Source: Occultella gossypii (GTDB lineage Bacteria > Actinomycetota > Actinomycetes > Actinomycetales > Beutenbergiaceae). Taken from it: a stretch of DNA of 64,000 bases. Positions 59,210 through 64,000 of the stretch are shown here, one piece after another (the stretch's first letter is position 1; every line of letters starts with the position of its first letter). A program made the position numbers and the translations under genes. The stretch lies in NCBI RefSeq assembly GCF_019947135.1, contig NZ_JAGSHT010000013.1, positions 1 through 64,000 on the forward strand. Reading direction: 5' to 3'. Under the pieces are notes generated by a model. The model had not been told where the DNA came from. It saw only the letters and a list, made by a program, of their open reading frames with translations, and did no database searches.

Positions 59210-61087
59210 CCTTGAGGACATCCGGAAGTCGTAGTGGGCGGGCAACGGCTCGTCCGTGCCGACGAGACGCTGGAACTCCTCCCACAACCGGTCGAGGCCG
59301 ACCTCGCCCTCGCGCAGGTCCGGCAGCACGAGCGGCGCCTCGAGCAGACGTGCGGCGCCGGCGGCATCGCCGACCCGGATCAGCGCGAGGCACTCGAGAT
59401 AAGCGATGCGCGGATGTTCCCTCGCGTCGTCGGCGAGTCCGTCGAGTAGGGCGAGCGCCTCGGCGGCGTGGGATCCCTCGAGCAACGCGGTGAGCGCCTC
59501 GATCGCCAGCCCGGTCCGGCTCCGGTCGAGCTCGTGTGCGCGGACCAGGTCACGGGCGCGGGAGGCCCCGTCCGGTGCGGTCAGTGCGAGCGCGCGCCAC
59601 GCGTCGGGCGAGGCGTACGCGTCCGCCGAGGACCGCCAGTGCTCACGGGCCCGCTCGGTGTTCCCGGCGGCATGTTCGGCGTGGCCAAGGAGGAGGTCCC
59701 GGAGCCAGCCCGGCTCGGCCGCCTCCAGATGCGCCTCCCACTGCGGACCGACCGCGGCGCTTCGCTGCAGCGCCGGGCTCGCCGCACCGGTCCTGGCGAG
59801 GTCGAGCCACGCCTGCTGCTCGGCGCTCAGGAGTTCGGGGTCGAACGGGGTCGCAGGATCGAACCCACGGTGACCGGCCGCCACTTCCAGCGCTCCCCAA
59901 CCCAACGCGTCGACCCCACCGCGCAACGGGTGCTCGTGGACCGGTGCTGCCTCGAGCGCGGTCAGGTGCTCGTGGGCCCGGTCCAGCGACTCCTCGTCGA
60001 CTGCGGCGCGGGCGGCCGCGGCAACGGCCACGTCCCAGTCGCCGTTCCCACCGTCGATCCGGATGGGTCGGTAGCTCTCGGTGAATCGCCAGGACTCCCC
60101 TGCGGGCAGCCGGAGGTGCTCGAGCTGGGTCCGGGCCAGCCCGGCCTGGATCTCGGCGTACGACCGCCGCCCTGACAGCCACTTCTGCCAGGTCACGCCA
60201 CCGGGACTCCCACCCCAGGTGAACACCTTGCGGCCCATGAGCCGTGACGTGGACGCCTGGCCCAGGCCCACGCCGTCACCGTCCACGGCTGCGATCCACG
60301 GGTGCTCGCCGGCGGTGATGCAGAAGTAGTCGGCGCTGCCCGCATGCCGCGCCGGCCAGCTCACGTCGACCCCGTCCCGGACGGGGAAGGGGACCTCGCT
60401 CAGGCTCTTGGCGTATCCGAAGTGGAGTGCACGGTCGGCAGCCACGACGACCCGGGTGTCCTCGGTCTGCGGCACTGCGATGTTGCTCCACCAGTAGACC
60501 GGGAGGTCCGCGTCCGTGGGATTCTCGATGAGCACGTGGGTGAACAAGGAGTCGGAACCGTCGGGCAGCCAGGCGTCGAGTCGCCAGGTGACCCCGAGCA
60601 GACGCTCGTACGCCCACATCCGAAGCACGCCGTCGCCGACCGTCCCTGCTGCGACGGGCTCGGCGGTCAGCCCCCAGTGGCCGGTGGTGCCGAGGTTCCA
60701 CTCGACGCCGCCGGCGAACCAGGCATTGCGCAGGGCGAGGTTGGCGAACTGGATCGCGTCGGGCCGGTGGAGGACCTCGCGCTGGGTCTCGAGGTCGACG
60801 AGGCTGAGCAGGCGACCACCCTGGTCGAGGCCGAACGTGGCCCGGAGGCGCCCGTTGTCCAGCACCGCGACGCGCTGCTGCGTGTCCTCGATGTCTCGTC
60901 CGTAGGCGTCCTGGTACCGGTACGGAAGGACCGTCGGGCGGCGCTCGAGGTGCGCCGGTCCGACCCCAAGGACCTGCTCCTCCGCCGGGGTGGCCCGCCG
61001 CCCTCCGCCGCCGTCGAGGATGAGTTCACCGTCCGTCCCGAGCCGGGACATCGGGAGGACGGCGGTGGTGATTGCGACGTTGCTCAT
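59195..61087 (-). CDS. DUF5107 domain protein with TPR-like C-terminus
   Basis: A 630-residue cytoplasmic protein. The N-terminal ~330 residues are beta-rich with the DUF5107 pattern (VLPYRYQDAYGRD, VLDNGRLRATFGLDQGGRLLSLVD, VYWWSNIAVPQTEDTRVVV), resembling a galactose-mutarotase-like sugar-binding fold. The C-terminal part is Ala/Leu-rich and helical, TPR-like (AREHWRSSADAYASPDAWRALAL). The family is linked to polysaccharide loci; its activity is not established. AAGGG lies 5 nt before the ATG. Confidence 0.84.
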   Translation of the reverse strand: MSNVAITTAVLPMSRLGTDGELILDGGGGRRATPAEEQVLGVGPAHLERRPTVLPYRYQDAYGRDIEDTQQRVAVLDNGRLRATFGLDQGGRLLSLVDLETQREVLHRPDAIQFANLALRNAWFAGGVEWNLGTTGHWGLTAEPVAAGTVGDGVLRMWAYERLLGVTWRLDAWLPDGSDSLFTHVLIENPTDADLPVYWWSNIAVPQTEDTRVVVAADRALHFGYAKSLSEVPFPVRDGVDVSWPARHAGSADYFCITAGEHPWIAAVDGDGVGLGQASTSRLMGRKVFTWGGSPGGVTWQKWLSGRRSYAEIQAGLARTQLEHLRLPAGESWRFTESYRPIRIDGGNGDWDVAVAAAARAAVDEESLDRAHEHLTALEAAPVHEHPLRGGVDALGWGALEVAAGHRGFDPATPFDPELLSAEQQAWLDLARTGAASPALQRSAAVGPQWEAHLEAAEPGWLRDLLLGHAEHAAGNTERAREHWRSSADAYASPDAWRALALTAPDGASRARDLVRAHELDRSRTGLAIEALTALLEGSHAAEALALLDGLADDAREHPRIAYLECLALIRVGDAAGAARLLEAPLVLPDLREGEVGLDRLWEEFQRLVGTDEPLPAHYDFRMSSRLDGG

Positions 61088-61155
61088 GCGGCCCTTCGCT
61101 GACGGAGTTCACGAGTGACCAGAGGGTATCCGGCTCGGGTGTGAGCGGCCGTGCC

Positions 61156-63000
61156 CTACGCGAGAGCGGGACTGATGGCGACGGTGCCGGAGGTTCCGAC
61201 CAGAGCGGCGTAGCGGCCGCCCCGGGCGAGCAGCTCGGCGTGGTCGCCGGACTCCACGATCCGCCCGTGATCGACCACAGCGATCTGGTCGGCGTCGCGC
61301 ACGGTGGAGAGCCGGTGCGCGATCGTGATGGTGGTGCGGCCGGCGCTGACCACGTCCAGGGCTGCCTGCACGGCCCGCTCGGTCTCGTTGTCGAGCGCGC
61401 TGGTGGCTTCGTCGAGGACGAGCACCCGGGGATCGCGCAGCAGCGTGCGGGCGATCGCCAGCCGCTGCTTCTCGCCACCGGAGAACCGGTAGCCGCGAGC
61501 GCCGACGAGGGTGTCGTAGCCGTCCGGCAGGGCCACGATCAGGTCATGGACCTGGGCCGCACGGGCGGCCGCCTCGATCTCGGCGTCGTTGGCCTCGGGC
61601 TTGGCGTAGCGCAGGTTCTCCCTGATGGTGGTGTGCAGCAGGTAGGTCTCCTGGGAGACCACCCCGACCACGCCTGACAGGTCCTGCAAGGTCATGTCCC
61701 GTAGGTCGACGCCGTCGATGGTGACCCGGCCGGCCGTCGGGTCGTGCAGGCGTGAGACCAGAGCCGCGATCGTGGACTTGCCCGAGCCGGACTCGCCCAC
61801 GAGGGCGAGGCTGCTACCGGCCGGAACGGCCAAGGTGACGCCGTCGACCGCCGGCCGATCGCCGTCGGGGTAGGTGAAACTCACGCCCTCGAGCGCGAGT
61901 GCACCACCGCCGTCGGCAGGCCGGACCGGCTCGGCCGGATCGTCGATCGTGACCGGCAGGTCCAGGTATTCGAAGATCCTGCTGAACAGGGCCATCGAGC
62001 TCGTCACCTGGACACCGACGTTGAGCACGCCCATCAGCGGCCGGAACAGTCCGGCCTGCAGGCTCACGAAGGCCACCAGGGTTCCGATGGTCATGCCGCC
62101 GGACGTGGCCGGCAGACCCGCGGCGAGGTAGAGGAGCGCGGGGATCGCGGCGAAGATGATGCTCATCGTGGCCATCCGCCAGCGCCCGGCGAGTTGAGCG
62201 CGGACCTCCAGGTCCAGCAGGCCCTCGGAGGAGTCGGAGAACTTGGCGGTCAGCGAAGGGCCGGCGCCGAGGGTCTTGCCGAGCAGCACCCCACTGACGG
62301 ACAGCGACTCCTCGACCTGGCCGTGCAGGTTCGCGAGCGCACGCTGGCGCTTGGCGGTCACCTCGCGGCGCATCGTGGCGACCCTGCGGGTCAGCCAGAT
62401 CGCCGGCGGGAGCACGATCAGGGAGAGCAGCGACAGCTGCCAGCTGAGCGCGACCATGGCGATCGCGGTGCCGACGGCGGTGGTCACGTTTGAGGCGATC
62501 GACGTCGCCGCCGTGGTCACCACGGACTGCATGGCGCTGATGTCATGGGTGAGTCGGGACTGCACCTCGCCGCCGCGGGTGCGTTTGAAGAAGTCGAGGG
62601 ACTGGCGCTGCAGGTGCGCGAACACGTCCGTGCGCAGCCGGTGCATCACGCGCTGTCCGATCACGGTGGAGATCCACGTCTGGAACACGCCGAGGACCGA
62701 GGTCACCACCGTGACGCCGAGCATCGCGCCGACCAGGATGAGGAGCAGGGGGACGTCCTGGTTCGGGATCGCCTCGTCGATGAGGTGCCGGGTCAGGAAC
62801 GGGGTGGCGAGTCCGATGGCGGAGGTCGCGACGATCAGTGCGACCACGGCGCTCAGCCGGGCCCGGTAGGGCGCGAACAGTGCGCCGATGCGGCGCAGGC
62901 TCACGGGATGGGACTCGAGCTGGGCCCGGTCCCTGGGATCGGGGCGGGCGGCGCCGTCGCGGCCACGGGGGCCCTCTGGGTTCATGGCGAGGTCGGCCAT
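61156..63000 (-). CDS. ABC exporter, fused membrane and ATPase domains
   Basis: A 614-residue half-transporter. A six-span exporter domain (about 40-340; RLSAVVALIVATSAIGLATPFLTRHLIDEA) is followed by an ATPase with Walker A LVGESGSGKST (near 395), signature FSGGEKQRLAIARTLL (near 507) and Walker B VLVLDEATSALD. It probably works as a homodimer exporting drugs or lipids. It is divergent from a MarR regulator, and its promoter overlaps two palindromes. Confidence 0.92.
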   Translation of the reverse strand: MADLAMNPEGPRGRDGAARPDPRDRAQLESHPVSLRRIGALFAPYRARLSAVVALIVATSAIGLATPFLTRHLIDEAIPNQDVPLLLILVGAMLGVTVVTSVLGVFQTWISTVIGQRVMHRLRTDVFAHLQRQSLDFFKRTRGGEVQSRLTHDISAMQSVVTTAATSIASNVTTAVGTAIAMVALSWQLSLLSLIVLPPAIWLTRRVATMRREVTAKRQRALANLHGQVEESLSVSGVLLGKTLGAGPSLTAKFSDSSEGLLDLEVRAQLAGRWRMATMSIIFAAIPALLYLAAGLPATSGGMTIGTLVAFVSLQAGLFRPLMGVLNVGVQVTSSMALFSRIFEYLDLPVTIDDPAEPVRPADGGGALALEGVSFTYPDGDRPAVDGVTLAVPAGSSLALVGESGSGKSTIAALVSRLHDPTAGRVTIDGVDLRDMTLQDLSGVVGVVSQETYLLHTTIRENLRYAKPEANDAEIEAAARAAQVHDLIVALPDGYDTLVGARGYRFSGGEKQRLAIARTLLRDPRVLVLDEATSALDNETERAVQAALDVVSAGRTTITIAHRLSTVRDADQIAVVDHGRIVESGDHAELLARGGRYAALVGTSGTVAISPALA

Positions 63001-63038
63001 AGGGACATCACTTCCTTCGTCGTGTCTATGTCATATGC

Positions 63039-63069
63039 TGAGGTTACCTCATTATGAGGAAGGCGTCAA
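63039..63069 (-). promoter_or_regulatory. ABC exporter promoter with overlapping MarR-type palindromes
   Basis: On the minus strand TTGACG (63064-63069), 17 bp, TAACCT (63041-63046). TGAGGT-T-ACCTCA (63039-63051) and CCTCAT-T-ATGAGG (63047-63059) are two perfect 13-bp palindromes sharing five bases. They cover the -10 and spacer, so MarR binding should repress the exporter. Confidence 0.7.
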
Positions 63070-63072
63070 TAG

Positions 63073-63078
63073 TAGGCT
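63073..63078 (+). promoter_or_regulatory. -10 box TAGGCT, leaderless start of marR-type gene
   Basis: TAGGCT, 7 nt, then the GTG at 63086. GGAGC touches the start codon and is too close to act as a ribosome site. Confidence 0.45.
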
Positions 63079-63085
63079 CCGGAGC

Positions 63086-63529
63086 GTGACGAACCCCCGG
63101 GGGCGTGAGCCCGAGCGCGCGCCAGAGAGCGAGCCCAGCGAACTGCTCATGCAGGCCACCCGTGCCCTGCGCCGTCGATGGGCGGCCTCGCTAGAGCCGT
63201 GGGGCCTCGCCCCGCACGAGGCCCGCGCCCTGCGGGTGATCTGCGACAGCGACGGCGCGCGCCTGTCCGACGTCGCCGCACACCTACGGATCGCTCCGCG
63301 CTCGGCCACCGAGGTTGTGGATGCCCTCCAGGAGAAGGCCTTCGTCGAACGCATGCCGGACCCTACGGACCGGCGCGCCGTGCTCGCGGTGCCGACGGAC
63401 GCCGGCCGGGCCCTCGCCCAGGAGATCGGCGCGGCCCGGCAGCAGGTGTCGCGCGACTATTTCGCTCGGCTGGAGCCGCAGGAGTGGGAGCAGCTCACCG
63501 GACTGCTACGCCGCCTCATCTCCGACTGA
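63086..63529 (+). CDS. MarR family transcriptional regulator
   Basis: A 147-residue winged-helix regulator: LSDVAAHLRIAPRSATEVVDALQEKAFVERMPDPTDRRAVLAVPTDAGRAL contains the recognition helix and the DPxDRR wing. It is divergent from an ABC exporter, and the palindromes in the shared region are its probable operators. The GTG at 63086 is preferred over upstream in-frame codons because of the TAGGCT box. Confidence 0.9.
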   Translation: MTNPRGREPERAPESEPSELLMQATRALRRRWAASLEPWGLAPHEARALRVICDSDGARLSDVAAHLRIAPRSATEVVDALQEKAFVERMPDPTDRRAVLAVPTDAGRALAQEIGAARQQVSRDYFARLEPQEWEQLTGLLRRLISD

Positions 63530-63549
63530 GAGCGGCGCACGTCGGACCG

Positions 63550-64000
63550 ATGGACATTGCCCGAGCGCTCGACACCGAGCACCTGATCTCGATCGGCCAC
63601 TACCAGCGACTCCCATCCCCCGATCGCCCCACATCGCTGCAGTGCGCCGGCACCCTCAGCACCGGGCAACCGTGTCAGGGCCTCGTCTTCGCGCGGGCAC
63701 TGACCAGTCGCGTACTGGCACCTCACTTCGCCTCGCGCAACCACGGCCCCGGCTGCGACAAGGCCGCCATCGAGCACGGGCCCACCGATTTCGTCGACGA
63801 CGACGAGACGATCCATCAGGCAGCATCATCGACCCGGACCATCGTGCTCACGCCGACCACACCGGAGGAGGGCACACCCGCCGCGGGCCGTCCGCACAAC
63901 GCGACCCCCGGACGCGACACCCGGACACATCGCCACCCGGTCGCAGGCTCCCCCAGCCTCGGTGGTGAACGCCGGGCCACGTTGCGTTCTGCGCTACGCA
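63550..64000 (+). CDS. uncharacterised Cys/His-containing protein, 3' end beyond window
   Basis: An open frame of 150 codons from the ATG at 63550 to the window edge, with codon use like the neighbouring genes (G/C in most third positions). The sequence has SLQCAGTLSTGQPCQG and PHFASRNHGPGCDKAA, a spacing that could bind zinc, then an acidic stretch (DFVDDDETIHQAA) and a Thr/Pro/Arg-rich part. I recognise no family. It starts 20 bp after the marR-type stop without a good ribosome site, so the start is provisional. Confidence 0.55.
   Translation, partial: MDIARALDTEHLISIGHYQRLPSPDRPTSLQCAGTLSTGQPCQGLVFARALTSRVLAPHFASRNHGPGCDKAAIEHGPTDFVDDDETIHQAASSTRTIVLTPTTPEEGTPAAGRPHNATPGRDTRTHRHPVAGSPSLGGERRATLRSALR

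Noticed and set aside
1-64000. Mobile elements or prophage
   Set aside because: I saw no transposase, integrase, phage structural gene or flanking direct repeat around the tRNA. The M23 protein alone is not enough to call a prophage remnant.

Overview
The window is high-GC DNA whose gene set points to an actinobacterium of the order Micrococcales (inference). The evidence is a uracil-DNA glycosylase / DUF3263 / LytR C-terminal block, otsA-otsB beside an MsiK-type ATPase and a DUF4032 gene, and many TANNNT -10 boxes placed 6-8 nt before an ATG/GTG with no Shine-Dalgarno sequence. The last point is the signature of leaderless mRNAs that are common in this phylum. I see no rRNA, CRISPR array, transposase or prophage block. 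There is one tRNA, tRNA-Thr(TGT).

Layout. 0-2.4 kb: a minus-strand choice-of-anchor G surface protein with a near-identical 438-bp Ala/Asp-rich tandem repeat, running off the left edge. 2.9-15.6 kb: a mixed housekeeping stretch (GH15 protein, LytR_C protein, DUF3263, ung, GDSL hydrolase, flavin-type protein, acyl-CoA dehydrogenase, S9 peptidase, M23 peptidase, F420-reductase-like/TetR divergent pair, excalibur protein). 15.7-20.3 kb: tRNA-Thr, two tandem membrane-anchored DsbA-like proteins, a small membrane protein and a Ser/Thr kinase. 20.4-25.4 kb: otsA, otsB, an MsiK-type ABC ATPase, DUF4032. 25.4-31.3 kb: a LacI-controlled sugar ABC importer (SBP, two permeases) with a Gfo/Idh/MocA dehydrogenase. 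31.5-35.2 kb: an unknown membrane protein, rlmB, cysS.

35.2-61.1 kb is the most distinctive part, a carbohydrate-degradation island. Three transcription units carry the soluble catabolic functions expected of a non-phosphorylative sugar/sugar-acid pathway: two enolase-superfamily dehydratases, an SMP-30-type lactonase, a Gfo/Idh/MocA dehydrogenase, an SDR, an FAH-type hydrolase and a DapA-type aldolase. With them are a second sugar ABC importer (again without its own ATPase), a YesL/DUF624 membrane protein and an IclR regulator. Next comes a divergent pair of very large paralogous Tat-exported proteins (1334 and 1569 aa) with a helical central region, NEW3-like domains and golvesin-like C-terminal domains, followed by a CE6-like esterase and a DUF5107 protein. 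The working model (inference) is that the two giants attack an extracellular polysaccharide, the ABC importer (probably energised by MsiK) takes up the products, and the cytoplasmic enzymes oxidise and cleave them. An 8-bp box CGCTAGCG and a TGAWCCATAT box recur in the promoters of this island.

61.1-64 kb: a MarR-controlled ABC exporter, whose promoter carries two overlapping perfect palindromes, then an unknown Cys/His-containing protein running off the right edge.
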